Source of the DNA: Microvirga sesbaniae
GTDB taxonomy: Bacteria; Pseudomonadota; Alphaproteobacteria; Rhizobiales; Beijerinckiaceae
Reading direction: 5' to 3'
NCBI RefSeq assembly: GCF_025460805.1
Contig: NZ_JAMXFJ010000004.1
Span: 85,633 to 149,632 of the forward strand
DNA: 64,000 nt
The translations under genes and the position numbers were made by a program. Positions 19,401-27,616 of the stretch are shown in pieces; position 1 is the stretch's first letter, and each line of letters starts with the position of its first letter. The notes under the pieces are model-generated. The model saw only the letters and a program-made list of their open reading frames with translations, did no database searches and was not told the DNA's origin.

Positions 19401-21424
19401 CGCAGCGCCTGCCCGATGGCACCAACTGAGCCGATGCGGATCGTCAGCAAGCCATCCCGTGCGGCCGCCTCCGCGAAGCGCTCAGACCGGACGAGGTCCT
19501 CATGCAGCCGGGCAATGACCTCCCCGTCGGGCAGATCCTCAACCGACGGGAGCACCGCATCCAGGTGCTCGAGTCGGGAACCAAGGGTCACACGGGCCGC
19601 TCGAAGGGCGGAGATCTCGTCGTCTGACAGACCAGCATCCTGCGCAGGCTGCTCCGGACGATCCTCGAACCACCTGTATTGCTCTGCCGAGGAGACAATC
19701 CGTTTTGCAAGCTCCGCCGGCCGCTCACCAGCCGCGGTCAGGGCGAGTTGCAACAGAGCGAACCTCTCGATCTCCCTGTCGACCTCCTCAAGTCGGGTCC
19801 GGAGCCCGACCACGGAGGCTTCCAGGTCACGGATCAGACGCGATTGCTCGCTGGGCTTGATGCTCTCGACCACCGACTGCAGGAGGCGAACGGCCGTCTC
19901 GAGCTGCTTAAATCCTTCTCGCTCCGTCGCCGTGATGCTGATCGCGAGATCCCGGACGCCTTCGGGTAGCTGGTTTCGCAGGACCGCAAGGGCGGGCTCA
20001 CCATGCGACACGACCAGCACCCGCCGGCCCGTGGCCATGTAATGGCAGATGATGTTGGAGATCGTGTGTGTCTTGCCGGTACCGGGCGGGCCCTGGACGA
20101 CGATGCCATCGGTGCCTTCCAGACGGCGGACGATCTCGATCTGGTCATCATTGAAGGGCTTGGGGAAGAAGAGGTCCATCGCCTCAGGTTGAGGTGCCGC
20201 CTCGGCTGTCCCGCCGACGGTCTCGCCGACGCGATTGCCTAGCGGAGTCCAGATATTATCTGGCTGCGCGGTGGATGGCCCCATCACGAGGGTCTGGGCC
20301 GGGCCCGGCAACGAGCCATCTTCGGCTGCCTTCTCGACCGACTTCTTCAGGTTCTCGAGGTCGGCCAGGATGAAGCTGTCGGATCGTCTCCGGGCAAACA
20401 GAACCCAGCGGTCCGAGACGGTCAGGTGCTCGCCGGCCGACGGCACCGGCTGGTCAGGTGCCAATGCCTGGCGATCGGGCAGATAGGCGCCTTCGGCATC
20501 CAGACGGGCCTGACAGGCTCGAAGGATAGGCTCGAATCCCTCGTGCCGATAAGGTGAGACACCCTCATCCGCATCGACGGCTGCGATCGCCCGACGAGAC
20601 GCGTCCAAGGCCAGGGAAGCCCCTTCGACACCGAGTTCTTCAAACGGGCGCATGTTGACGCTGGCTGTCGCGGCGCGGGGGCGAACTTTGATCTCACCGC
20701 CGGCAAGATCATCGATCTCGATTTCCACGAGACGCTCAACCAGAGGCAGGTCGACCTCATTGCCATCCCTCAGCCAGCGGGAGAGGCCCATACCCCAAAC
20801 AAGTTCGAAGGATTTGTCGCCTCCTCCGAGTTCGGCGAGTTGGGTGACCTCAAACAGTCTCTGATACAACGCCAGCGATCGGCGGACCGGACGTTCCGTC
20901 ATCGACCAGGGCAACCATTGTTCGGTGATCCACGTCTCGGCGGCGGCTTTGACGTCGGGGCGATCCTCCAGGCGCAGGCGCACATCCCAGCGGGGAATGG
21001 TCTCGTCCTTTTTGATGGCTTCCGCCACATCCTCCGGTCGCACGGCTCCAGAGGCCAGAAGGTCATCCCGTTCGGTCTCCGTTACCGTCCGAAGCAGGTA
21101 ATCCCGGAGTTTCGGCTCGCGCTCGGGATCAGGGGAGATCTCCAGCCAGTCCGCGGCTTGTTCTGGCGGTATGGGAGGATCACTGCGCCGGAGCCGCTCC
21201 ACGGCCAGCCACACCGGGCCATCCTCGTCCACCAGGTCGTGACGAATCCCAGGTATGGCATGCAGTTCATGCTGATGCAGCACAAAGGACTGCCCGGTTG
21301 GAAGGCGGTGCTCGGAGAGGCGCAGGGCTGGCCGCTCATCCAGCCGAACCACTTGCTCGACGTATCCCAGGAGATTGTGAAGGCGCTCAGCGGCAGGTGC
21401 GACGGTATCAGGTGCAGACATCAT
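16469..21424 (-). CDS. SF1 helicase fused to DUF559-type nuclease and GreA/GreB-C-like domain (1651 aa)
   Basis: A large soluble ATPase-nuclease. Residues 1-430 are uncharacterised; Walker A GPPGTGKT is at 445-452 and Walker B DEASQSD at ~1124 in the DNA2/UPF1-like arrangement, with a long insert between them, then GDDKQVSP and a C-terminal helicase half (TFQGNERDIVLLSM, ALSRARDRLVLV). Residues ~1420-1535 form a Vsr/DUF559-like PD-(D/E)XK nuclease (YRIDLVVEG, then IECDGDQYH with E1457). The last ~95 residues (GDRVVIRYLDDNKTA, FLAEHSPLGRELIG) resemble the GreA/GreB C-terminal domain that binds RNA polymerase. The architecture suggests a nucleic-acid-degrading defence protein; the target is unknown. 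It is a single gene with divergent upstream palindromes. Confidence 0.85.
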   Translation of the reverse strand: MMSAPDTVAPAAERLHNLLGYVEQVVRLDERPALRLSEHRLPTGQSFVLHQHELHAIPGIRHDLVDEDGPVWLAVERLRRSDPPIPPEQAADWLEISPDPEREPKLRDYLLRTVTETERDDLLASGAVRPEDVAEAIKKDETIPRWDVRLRLEDRPDVKAAAETWITEQWLPWSMTERPVRRSLALYQRLFEVTQLAELGGGDKSFELVWGMGLSRWLRDGNEVDLPLVERLVEIEIDDLAGGEIKVRPRAATASVNMRPFEELGVEGASLALDASRRAIAAVDADEGVSPYRHEGFEPILRACQARLDAEGAYLPDRQALAPDQPVPSAGEHLTVSDRWVLFARRRSDSFILADLENLKKSVEKAAEDGSLPGPAQTLVMGPSTAQPDNIWTPLGNRVGETVGGTAEAAPQPEAMDLFFPKPFNDDQIEIVRRLEGTDGIVVQGPPGTGKTHTISNIICHYMATGRRVLVVSHGEPALAVLRNQLPEGVRDLAISITATEREGFKQLETAVRLLQSVVESIKPSEQSRLIRDLEASVVGLRTRLEEVDREIERFALLQLALTAAGERPAELAKRIVSSAEQYRWFEDRPEQPAQDAGLSDDEISALRAARVTLGSRLEHLDAVLPSVEDLPDGEVIARLHEDLVRSERFAEAAARDGLLTIRIGSVGAIGQALRGADALETLQRVQTFAKANPWLEPVAQHAIAGERGAGALDLLLRFVEDAKPIVEERKRYLAQPVELPDTFEPAAAEATTLIGRLASGEEVFGFFAFREKALRPVVQAIKVQGRVPAAREDWDHIRQYLIWREQVTSLSVRWRALAEEIGAPSAGSAREIEQLVGLLNTILVEGAGAMRTLEEVFGQVVPGASSPRDLWRDPARMEHAEEALRNAVASAQLAAARVEVSRLEGLFSDASGKIGKLARDLLGEAIGRSNIETETIARLWGALRRQIDDLNQHKNHLALVRTVTGRIREAGAPLWSRRLATEPVEGDTDALIPVDWREAWDWAAASAYLARIDDRNRLRSLAEERVRLDAEIRKTFERVVRERTFYELGRSMSGPVRSALMMFATALRKTGKGTGKGAVRHRRDARSAMAQCYNAIPCWIMPTWRVAEQLPGEVGSFDLVIMDEASQSDIREVPALLRGKKILVVGDDKQVSPTAAFIENAKIDRLEHGFLKGQPFKTLLLPGASLYDLAKVMFPDKLVMLKEHFRCVEPIIRFSMQFYPEPLVPLRVPTAHERLDPPLVDIYVPDGRRKGDKQNPREAEVIVSEIRKIVDDPSLARIEAQDRWRTIGVVSLIGAKQAALINRMLLDELGEDVMMRHRIACGDSATFQGNERDIVLLSMIADPNSKQAQTAAQFEQRFNVALSRARDRLVLVRSVREEELKPEDLKARVIRHFRDPMAGAATPTGDLEAMCESNFEREVLRRLLERGYRVTPQVGAMGYRIDLVVEGANGRRLAIECDGDQYHGPERWADDMRRQRILERVGWRFWRCWASSFTLDPDGCMDDLFATLERHGIEPSDGTVSGGGFTTHITAPAAGTECDGYGADRVDQQSRAQVHERIAAELKEAEKLATSSNGIRVGDRVVIRYLDDNKTATFTLSSTHDDLPNGFLAEHSPLGRELIGLTEEDEAEFEASGRVRRVLIVRTEKPVTAY

Positions 21425-21529
21425 GTTCTTTGGTTTGCTTCGTCCCTAGCCCCTCGAACGAAGCTTTGTTGCTAAGAGACTCATCTGAGCGTCCGGCATC
21501 GGTCAAGCCTAAAGTGTTGGTCCCTTAGC

Positions 21530-21698
21530 GTCACAGTGACCTCGGCGAGACGATAGGACGGACAGAGCTCCTCGCCCGCACTCCCGAGCAGTGACTGTCA
21601 GCCTGACGCTTGATAGTCCCGATCGGCGTCCATCGACACTGACAGTATTCAAGATGATAAATTATGATTTCGAGGCTGTGCGTCACTGCCGCAGTGAC
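21530..21698. promoter_or_regulatory. Cluster of GTCAC/GTGAC palindromes upstream of the helicase gene
   Basis: Perfect dyads GTCAC-A-GTGAC at 21530-21540 and GTCACTGC-C-GCAGTGAC at 21682-21698, with related half-sites (CAGTGACTGTCA near 21591, GACACTGACAGT near 21636) between them. The cluster begins about 105 bases upstream of the helicase start (21424). Repeated dyads like this commonly bind a dimeric regulator; no regulator gene is adjacent. The rest of 21425-21954 contains no convincing gene. Confidence 0.35.
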
Positions 21699-21954
21699 AA
21701 TGATCTTAGCGCATCCAGCAGCCACAGAGTCAAAAGCGATTCTCGCAGAGTCAAGGCAGAACTTTTATCTTTCTATCGACTCGCCGCTTCCGGCCTCAAG
21801 AATCCTGCGGATTCAGTTTTCCAATGCGAACTGCGTTAACAATCGCTCAATCATTTCAGATTGACTCCACACGCAACATCGAATCAGCCATTTCTTGAAA
21901 GGTTGCGAGAAGAGCGGGTGCGCAGGCGCCAGTTCTTTGCGCCACAAAAGCAGC

Positions 21955-21992
21955 GCTCCCACAGGCCTATCGCCCGATAGGTCGGTGGGAGC
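21955..21992. repeat. 38-bp imperfect palindrome upstream of the repC module
   Basis: An 18-bp stem with two mismatches and a 2-base turn (GCTCCCAC...CGATAGG...GTGGGAGC). No T-run follows on either side, so a terminator is not obvious. It could be a replication-associated structure, a protein-binding palindrome, or an extragenic repeat. Confidence 0.4.
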
Positions 21993-22132
21993 CTGACGTG
22001 TTGGCGCTCACGAACGTCGATGGCGGGACCAACGTCCTCACTGGAGGCTCCGTCCGCCTAGGCAGTCTACCCCCGAAACTCCCGCAGCCCTCTTCGAACA
22101 GGAGAAGCAACCCGTGAACTAAGGCCAGGCAA

Positions 22133-22209
22133 AGCAAAAGGCCCACGAAGCTGGAAACTTCGAGGGCCTTTGGAGTCCCACCGAGGGGTGGGCGTATGGA
22201 AACTTAAGC
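22133..22209 (-). ncRNA. Antisense ctRNA (IncA-type) controlling repC
   Basis: On the minus strand a promoter with perfect -35 TTGACA (22245-22240), 18-bp spacer and -10 CATAAG (22221-22216) precedes a predicted ~75-nt RNA. The RNA contains a small hairpin (22177-22192, CCCACC / GGTGGG) and ends in a 14-bp stem with one A-A mismatch (22137-22171) followed on this strand by TTTTGCTTTG. Promoter, one stem-loop and a terminator stem just upstream of repC is the layout of the counter-transcribed RNAs that repress repC in repABC and repC-only rhizobial plasmids. Exact ends are inferred. Confidence 0.65.
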
Positions 22210-22215
22210 ACCTTC

Positions 22216-22245
22216 CTTATGCCATCCCGACAAGCTGACTGTCAA
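22216..22245 (-). promoter_or_regulatory. Promoter of the ctRNA
   Basis: Consensus -35 TTGACA and -10 CATAAG separated by 18 bp, reading leftward, with a predicted start near 22209. Confidence 0.55.
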
Positions 22246-22298
22246 GAACATCGGTTCCGGTGAACGCTCCCGCTTTGCCCTCACATTGGAGGGACGCG

Positions 22299-23444
22299 AT
22301 GCAGATCGCATCGTCAGGAGGCCGGCGGCTGAGACATGCTGCTCTGGCCGCGAGAAGACTTGTGCTCAAGACCGAGCAAGTTGTGACACGCAAGGAACTC
22401 TCGGCTGCCGCTCGGGACGCCGAAAAGGCGCTTAGGCTCAGCGCCACCCAGCGCATAGTACTGGGTCAGCTGGTGGCATGCTGGGGGGAGCAGAAGGCAG
22501 ACCGGCTTCTGGTGTGGCCGTCCAATGCCCGCTTGGTGGCGACCACTGGCCTATCCGAGCGGGCGATCCGCAACGCTATTCGCACCATGATTGAACTGCG
22601 GCTCGTGATCCCAAAGGATTCGCCGAATGGCAAGCGCTATGCCATCCGCGATGAAGCTGGTGCGGTTATTGACGCATTCGGCTTCGACCTGACGCCAGTC
22701 CATGCCAGGCGCAAAGAATGGGCGGAGATCGTTGCAGAGCAAAAGCGGCTTAAGGAGTTTCTCAAGCGGAAGTTCGACGAGATCACAATTTGCCGGCGTG
22801 CATCCGAAGAAGCCTTGAGTGCCCTTGCCCAGCACTACCCTGGCGTTGATCGGTCGGATCTGGAGCACCGCCTGGTGACTCTGAAGGCCAGAACTCCAAA
22901 GAGGTCTGGAACATCCCTCCCTGACGGCTTGGTCGAAGAGTGGAGAGTGGCAAGGCACCTTGCTGAAGAAGCTTTCTACGAGGCAGGCTGTGACGGCACA
23001 AAATGCCGGCACATTGAAGCAGAGAACGGGTTTCCTAGTAAAACTTGTGACAATGCTCCTCACGCGCCTGCCCATGACGTAAGCGTTTCATCGAGCTCTT
23101 CGCAGATCGCACCAGGATTGGTCGCCGAAGCTTGTCCCGTGGTCTCCTACTATGGGCGTCCAATCAGAGACGCTGCCGATGTTGTTTCGGCTGGCCGCTA
23201 CCTGCGAGCTTCGTTAGGAGCCCATCTCAGTACCTGGGATGAGGCTGTCGGGACCATTGGTGATTTCAAAGCGGCGATCGCGGTCATCTACGTTCTGCAA
23301 CTCTACGACGATGATGTTGCGAGCGGGCGATACCGCATCCGTAATGCCGGCGGATACTACCGGTCGGTTGTGCGGATGATCGGGAGAGGAGAAATCGATC
23401 TTCAGGTGGTCCTCTTGGCGATGCGAAAACGAAAGCTCGTGTAA
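22299..23444 (+). CDS. repC: Plasmid-type replication initiator RepC
   Basis: RepC binds and melts the origin inside its own gene in alphaproteobacterial repABC plasmids. The protein (381 residues from ATG 22299, which has a GGAGGG site 5 bases upstream) has the family's N-terminal GGRRL segment, a winged-helix region (NARLVATTGLSERAIRNAIRTMIELRLV, DSPNGKRYAIRD), the DLTPVHARRKEW stretch and a C-terminal RepC domain (NAGGYYRSVVRMIGRGEIDL). A GTG at 22260 would add 13 residues. Neither repA nor repB precedes it; instead an antisense RNA module does. This is a plasmid replicon piece inside a chromosome-core window, so it probably came with mobile DNA. Whether it still fires is unknown. Confidence 0.88.
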   Translation: MQIASSGGRRLRHAALAARRLVLKTEQVVTRKELSAAARDAEKALRLSATQRIVLGQLVACWGEQKADRLLVWPSNARLVATTGLSERAIRNAIRTMIELRLVIPKDSPNGKRYAIRDEAGAVIDAFGFDLTPVHARRKEWAEIVAEQKRLKEFLKRKFDEITICRRASEEALSALAQHYPGVDRSDLEHRLVTLKARTPKRSGTSLPDGLVEEWRVARHLAEEAFYEAGCDGTKCRHIEAENGFPSKTCDNAPHAPAHDVSVSSSSSQIAPGLVAEACPVVSYYGRPIRDAADVVSAGRYLRASLGAHLSTWDEAVGTIGDFKAAIAVIYVLQLYDDDVASGRYRIRNAGGYYRSVVRMIGRGEIDLQVVLLAMRKRKLV

Positions 23445-23594
23445 CGTAACCCATCTTATCTCTGCTCCGAGAAATGCTGACCCGCATTTGCGATGAGGCG
23501 CGTGGCGTGTTTCACTGAGGGATAAGGCGCTGTTGATGCGAGGCAGGGTGTTAGCATGGTGGATCCGATCAGGCTAAAATGAGAGGAAGTGGAT

Positions 23595-23621
23595 ATGAAA
23601 TCCTTCTGGACGCTCGAGTAA
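23595..23621 (+). other. Possible 8-codon leader peptide before the HNH gene
   Basis: ATG-to-TAA mini-frame MKSFWTLE behind a good GAGGAAG ribosome site, 18 bases before the HNH gene start, which itself lacks a clear site. It may couple translation into the HNH gene, or be chance. Confidence 0.2.
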
Positions 23622-23639
23622 CGCGACAAGCGCGACAGC

Positions 23640-24260
23640 ATGACAATCTACCGCTGCCCGTATTGTGCTGTCGACACAGGTGGCTTCCGGTCTCTCTGGG
23701 CCCACATCGTCAAGCGGCACAAGCTTCCGTACGATTTTGATCTCGTGCTGGCCGAGGCTGGGGATCGTTTCATTGTCAAGCGACTACCAAAGCGATCGAA
23801 GGAGGCAAGGACGTCCGCCCAGTCCTTGGCGCTGATGCAGTCCAAGGAAGCACCGGCACAGGCCCCTTCTCCGCCAAAGAAGCCGACCGGGGTCAACCGC
23901 GCGTTCTACGTGATGCATCGTGGCGACGCTTTAAGGGCTCAAAAGCACACCTGCTTCTACTGTTATTGCCCGCTCCAAGTCGGCGTGGCGACAGCCGATC
24001 ATCGGATCGCGCAGGCGAAGGGCGGAAAGCACAGCCGAGACAACCTGGCGGCCGCGTGCGTAGACTGCAATGGCTTGAAAGGCGCCCTGAGTGAGGTCGA
24101 ATTCAAGCGGTTAATCAAGGTTCCGCAGGCGGGCGCCTCTCTGCCGCTCTTACGCGCTTGGTCCCGGCGGAGGACTTGGCTTGCCACCCATCGAGCCACT
24201 AGGCGGCTGTCGCGCCTATTTGGACTACACTATGACGGCCCGTCGATCGGACGGAACTAA
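23640..24260 (+). CDS. HNH endonuclease with N-terminal C2H2 zinc finger
   Basis: A 206-residue protein with an N-terminal C2H2 finger (CPYC then HIVKRH, residues 6-27), a basic linker with a Pro-rich stretch (~residues 65-80), and an HNH nuclease core: CFYCYCP, ATADHRIAQAKGGKHSRDNLAAAC, VDCNGLKG. The CxxC pairs would bind a structural zinc, and the DH...N...N pattern is the catalytic core. The C-terminal ~50 residues are basic (LRAWSRRRTWLATHRATRR). Probable DNA nuclease; role (homing, defence or element maintenance) is unknown. It follows repC in the same direction and precedes the convergent tniQ. Confidence 0.75.
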   Translation: MTIYRCPYCAVDTGGFRSLWAHIVKRHKLPYDFDLVLAEAGDRFIVKRLPKRSKEARTSAQSLALMQSKEAPAQAPSPPKKPTGVNRAFYVMHRGDALRAQKHTCFYCYCPLQVGVATADHRIAQAKGGKHSRDNLAAACVDCNGLKGALSEVEFKRLIKVPQAGASLPLLRAWSRRRTWLATHRATRRLSRLFGLHYDGPSIGRN

Positions 24261-24599
24261 GTGCGACGGAGCATAGAGTAGGCTTCAAAGCACTGGTGAA
24301 TTCTCTCATGGTCTTGCTTATCAAAGCGATCAGAATATTTGGCGGCACAACTTGAGCGCCATCTTCTGTACAAGCGCGGCAGCATCGGTGGGGACGCCGA
24401 CAGTCATTCATCGAAAGAAGGAGCAAGCCTTCGAAAGCTGCGGTGGTTCGTCCTCCAATGTCCAACTGCACCATTCGTAGTGATCTGAACAGCCACAATA
24501 GTCAGCAAAGGGTTAGGGGCCGAGATTCCTGATTCTTTCTGAACGTCTGCTCACGTGAGGATTGCTGCCCTTCGGCTACCCCCTAGACCTTGATACTTG
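24261..24599. other. Intergenic region between convergent HNH and tniQ genes
   Basis: No convincing gene or RNA was seen. A reverse frame (24199-24498) overlaps the HNH gene and has no coding look. A convergent terminator would be expected here, but no strong hairpin with a T-run was found. Confidence 0.5.
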
Positions 24600-26456
24600 C
24601 TACTGGTGCTCGTTTCTTAAGCGAGTTACGCCATCCTCCGCTAACCTTCGGTCGAAGAACAGTTGGCGGCATTCAGGTGGACCAATAACCGGCTTAATAC
24701 CAGCTGCTAAGAGCTTAGGTGCGAGGTGCCGAGGTGACGTTCCAAGGGCCCTCGCCACTTCGACACCGCTCATGTGCTTTGTGCGAAACCGACGCAGTCC
24801 TACCGGATCTATACCTCGTCGCGTCCCGTCGGCGAGAACCGGAAGATATCGCCGAGCGACTAAGAAGCGTGCGACTTCATGGTGAATACCGAGCTCCCGA
24901 GCAGCTGCCTCCACAGTCAGAGACGTTTCCCTGTCTGTGGCTCGACGTAGATCGGCTGGATAGATCAGAACTCCACTAACCCCAACTGATCCGTCCAAAA
25001 CGCCAATTGGCGAGATTCTGCCGTCAAGGATGAGACCCAGGGCAACCTCAACGCGGATGCCGACCGAACGGCAGGCGGAAGGCAACGTAGCTGCCCGAGC
25101 GGGAATAGAGCAGCGTTGCGGTCCCCCCTGCCGCACACGTGCGACGAAATCGCGAGCCTCATTCAAGGGGAACCGTCCCGCGTCGATCTCATTGGGACCT
25201 CCTGCCTTAGCCTTTACCAGCCCGGCGCCTACGATCCTCCTCGTCTGAGTCTTTCCAAGACCTAACAGGCAACGAAGCCCACCCATACCGATAGTGCGCT
25301 CGTAAGCCGCCTTGATTTCCGAGACCCGACTGACGCTAAGAGGCGCCGCGACACCCCGCCGAGCCCCCCTCGGCAATAGCCCGGCCCGGTCAAGCGTATG
25401 CCTCATTCTCTTATAGCTAATGCCCATAGCTCGCGCCGCGTGGGTGATGTTAATTACGTCGGAGACCCCTTGCTGCCCAAGCAAGCTCTCGCCCTTTGCA
25501 ACAACCCCGTTTGCAATCGCATGCTGGTGCAAGACTGCCTTGATCTGTGTCCCAAACGTATCGTCAGGGAGAGTTGAAACCCAGTGCTCATAGATCCAGC
25601 CGTATGTACCAATCATCCCCCTAGGGGCCTCGCGTGCTCGGGCCTCCGCCACCAACCTGTCGAGAGCCGCCAAGAATGGCGTCTCCCAAGCTAATGCAAC
25701 CCGCATCCCTTCCATACGAGCGGCTTTGGCTTCCGTCTTCGTCACGACAGGCTTAGGGCCACTCCAAGGCTTCAGAATTGCAAGCCCGAGACGTTCAATA
25801 CCGCAAATCGCATCCTTTAGGGGAATGTGGTCCAGCAATGGCACTGGTGGGTGGTGAGTTCCTGTCAACCGAGCAACAAGGTACAGGTCATCGGGGCAGT
25901 CGCACCTGGTCTCATGATCTTGAGACGAGGCAAGTGAACGTCCACAGGCACAAAGATGAATCGGCTGGCCGCGCCACGCGACCGAACCTCCGCATTCTGA
26001 GCAGTTCTCCTCGAGCGGCCCACCGTGTAATGGGCAGTTACCGATCACTTTTACATCCCACCAAAACCGATGAAAGGTGGCCGTATCTATGCGATGTCCA
26101 AAATCGACTGCCCATCTCAGATCCTCGTGCAGGCACCTGGGACACCAGCGCCGTCCCCGAGGTGACCAATCACTGAGCCGAACAACCTCGTTTCCGAGTC
26201 GCACAGTTCGCGCGGCAGCATCAATTTGCGGCGATACCAGATACAAGGGTTCCGCAGGTAGCCCTGCAATAAAGGCGAGGGTATCCAGATCATGGCCGAG
26301 GGCAACACGGTCGAAGGATAGGCTGCGATCGGCCGCAAAACTCCCGATGTCAGCCTCCTCATGCCGCGCTGCAAGTCGAGCGAGGAGGCCATGGCCTGGC
26401 TCACCAGCTCTGTAGGGCACGCGCAGCGGAAGTCTGGAGACTACGCACCTCTTCAT
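24600..26456 (-). CDS. tniQ: TniQ/TnsD-family target-selection protein
   Basis: Target-site adaptor of Tn7/Tn5053-type transposition. The 618-residue protein has the TniQ N-terminal domain (about 1-180) with zinc-ribbon cysteines WCPRCLHEDL, CPLHGGPLEENCSEC and CACGRS, then several HTH-like helical modules (VSDVINITHAARAMGISYKR; AARELGIHHEVARFLVARRY; VEVARALGTSPRHLAPKLL) suited to sequence-specific DNA binding, longer than a minimal TniQ and nearer TnsD in size. The start overlaps the tniB stop by 4 bases. Which site it recognises cannot be read off; gyrB adjacency is only suggestive. Confidence 0.92.
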   Translation of the reverse strand: MKRCVVSRLPLRVPYRAGEPGHGLLARLAARHEEADIGSFAADRSLSFDRVALGHDLDTLAFIAGLPAEPLYLVSPQIDAAARTVRLGNEVVRLSDWSPRGRRWCPRCLHEDLRWAVDFGHRIDTATFHRFWWDVKVIGNCPLHGGPLEENCSECGGSVAWRGQPIHLCACGRSLASSQDHETRCDCPDDLYLVARLTGTHHPPVPLLDHIPLKDAICGIERLGLAILKPWSGPKPVVTKTEAKAARMEGMRVALAWETPFLAALDRLVAEARAREAPRGMIGTYGWIYEHWVSTLPDDTFGTQIKAVLHQHAIANGVVAKGESLLGQQGVSDVINITHAARAMGISYKRMRHTLDRAGLLPRGARRGVAAPLSVSRVSEIKAAYERTIGMGGLRCLLGLGKTQTRRIVGAGLVKAKAGGPNEIDAGRFPLNEARDFVARVRQGGPQRCSIPARAATLPSACRSVGIRVEVALGLILDGRISPIGVLDGSVGVSGVLIYPADLRRATDRETSLTVEAAARELGIHHEVARFLVARRYLPVLADGTRRGIDPVGLRRFRTKHMSGVEVARALGTSPRHLAPKLLAAGIKPVIGPPECRQLFFDRRLAEDGVTRLRNEHQ

Positions 26457-27616
26457 GCAAAGACCTTAGGCTCTCCCCGGGTACCCTTGAATCGGGTCTC
26501 ACGCGAGTTTCGGCGTTTAGCTGCTTTGACCATCTCGTCACGTTTGTCCTTCATCACCATCCAGAGTACCTTTAGTTCGGCATTGGTAGCGAGGAAGGGA
26601 TTGCCTGCAGTTCGTTTCTTTTGCGATTTCTTCGCTCTCGGCTTTGCGTCAAAATCGTCCAAGAGTTCATCATTGTCCTCGTCTTGATCTTCAAAAGCCG
26701 CATACACCTCAGCAAGCAGTTCCAGGTCTAATACTTCTTTGCCCTCGTCTATCGCACGCTCAAGTGCCTCGCTTAGATACTTCGACACGAGTCCGATGTG
26801 CCCACCAGTTGCGCAGTAAATTCGCTTAGCGACCTCATGGTCAGCGAGATTGGAAGACATCGGCAGCGCTGCCTGCTCCTCGAACTGTGTGAGTACTGCT
26901 AAGAACTCGGCGCGCCCTTCAAGAGTAGACCAGTTGTAAGGCCGCAGCTGAACGGGCGCCTGGAGACGGCGCTTGAGTTGTTTGTACTCTCTCAGCTTTA
27001 GCAAGCTTGGCAATCCGGAGAGAACAATTTGAACCCGACATCGATTCAGAAGCGATTTGATGAACTCAGAAATGTCCTCTTCAGCGTCCTGCTTCTTACC
27101 TTCAACGATGTGATGGGCCTCATCAATCAGCAAAACTTGAACCTGCAACTCTCTGCAGTAGTAACTGATCTTCCGGATAATTTCACTGGTGTCCCAATCG
27201 TCTTTGACCTTATAGCTCAGTTCGCCCATTATAGCTGCGACGAATTGGCGACGACCTGGTTGCTGTGGCACCTCGACCATTACAACTGGTCGAATGTCAC
27301 CATCCTCGGATTCAGCCTCTGCCAACGTCTTCGGCTTATTGTGCTCAAAATAACTTTCAAGCACCGTCGACTTCCCTGATCCCGACTCGCCGACGAGTAG
27401 TAGCGCACGAGCTTTCAACTGCGGCTGTCCCGGCGGTCGATAGCGACTCTGCAGCTTGCGGATAGTCCCTTCTGCGTTCTCAAGGGCTTTGTGAGGGATG
27501 ATACTGTTCTCGAAGGCTACAATGCGGTCCATTGTAGCGTCCGATCCCGCCTCCTGTTCCGTTGACGCGTCTGGGATACTCTCCTTGTTATGCATCACGA
27601 TAGCGAGGTCCATCAT
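26453..27616 (-). CDS. tniB: TniB/TnsC-family AAA+ transposition regulator
   Basis: ATP-dependent regulator that links the target protein TniQ to the transposase. The 387-residue protein has Walker A GESGSGKS at 76-83, Walker B VLLIDEAHHI with D165/E166, and a sensor segment IVLSGLPSLL near 198, all typical of TniB/TnsC. The C-terminal ~60 residues are charged and include a basic tail (KPRAKKSQKKR). It overlaps tniA upstream and tniQ downstream by 4 bases each, so the three are translationally coupled. Confidence 0.93.
   Translation of the reverse strand: MMDLAIVMHNKESIPDASTEQEAGSDATMDRIVAFENSIIPHKALENAEGTIRKLQSRYRPPGQPQLKARALLLVGESGSGKSTVLESYFEHNKPKTLAEAESEDGDIRPVVMVEVPQQPGRRQFVAAIMGELSYKVKDDWDTSEIIRKISYYCRELQVQVLLIDEAHHIVEGKKQDAEEDISEFIKSLLNRCRVQIVLSGLPSLLKLREYKQLKRRLQAPVQLRPYNWSTLEGRAEFLAVLTQFEEQAALPMSSNLADHEVAKRIYCATGGHIGLVSKYLSEALERAIDEGKEVLDLELLAEVYAAFEDQDEDNDELLDDFDAKPRAKKSQKKRTAGNPFLATNAELKVLWMVMKDKRDEMVKAAKRRNSRETRFKGTRGEPKVFA

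Noticed and set aside
21591..21864. Two overlapping forward frames upstream of repC
   Set aside because: No ribosome sites, no recognisable sequence, and they overlap the palindrome cluster; probably non-coding.
24199..24498. 99-residue reverse frame between HNH and tniQ
   Set aside because: Overlaps the HNH gene end, lacks a ribosome site and resembles no family.
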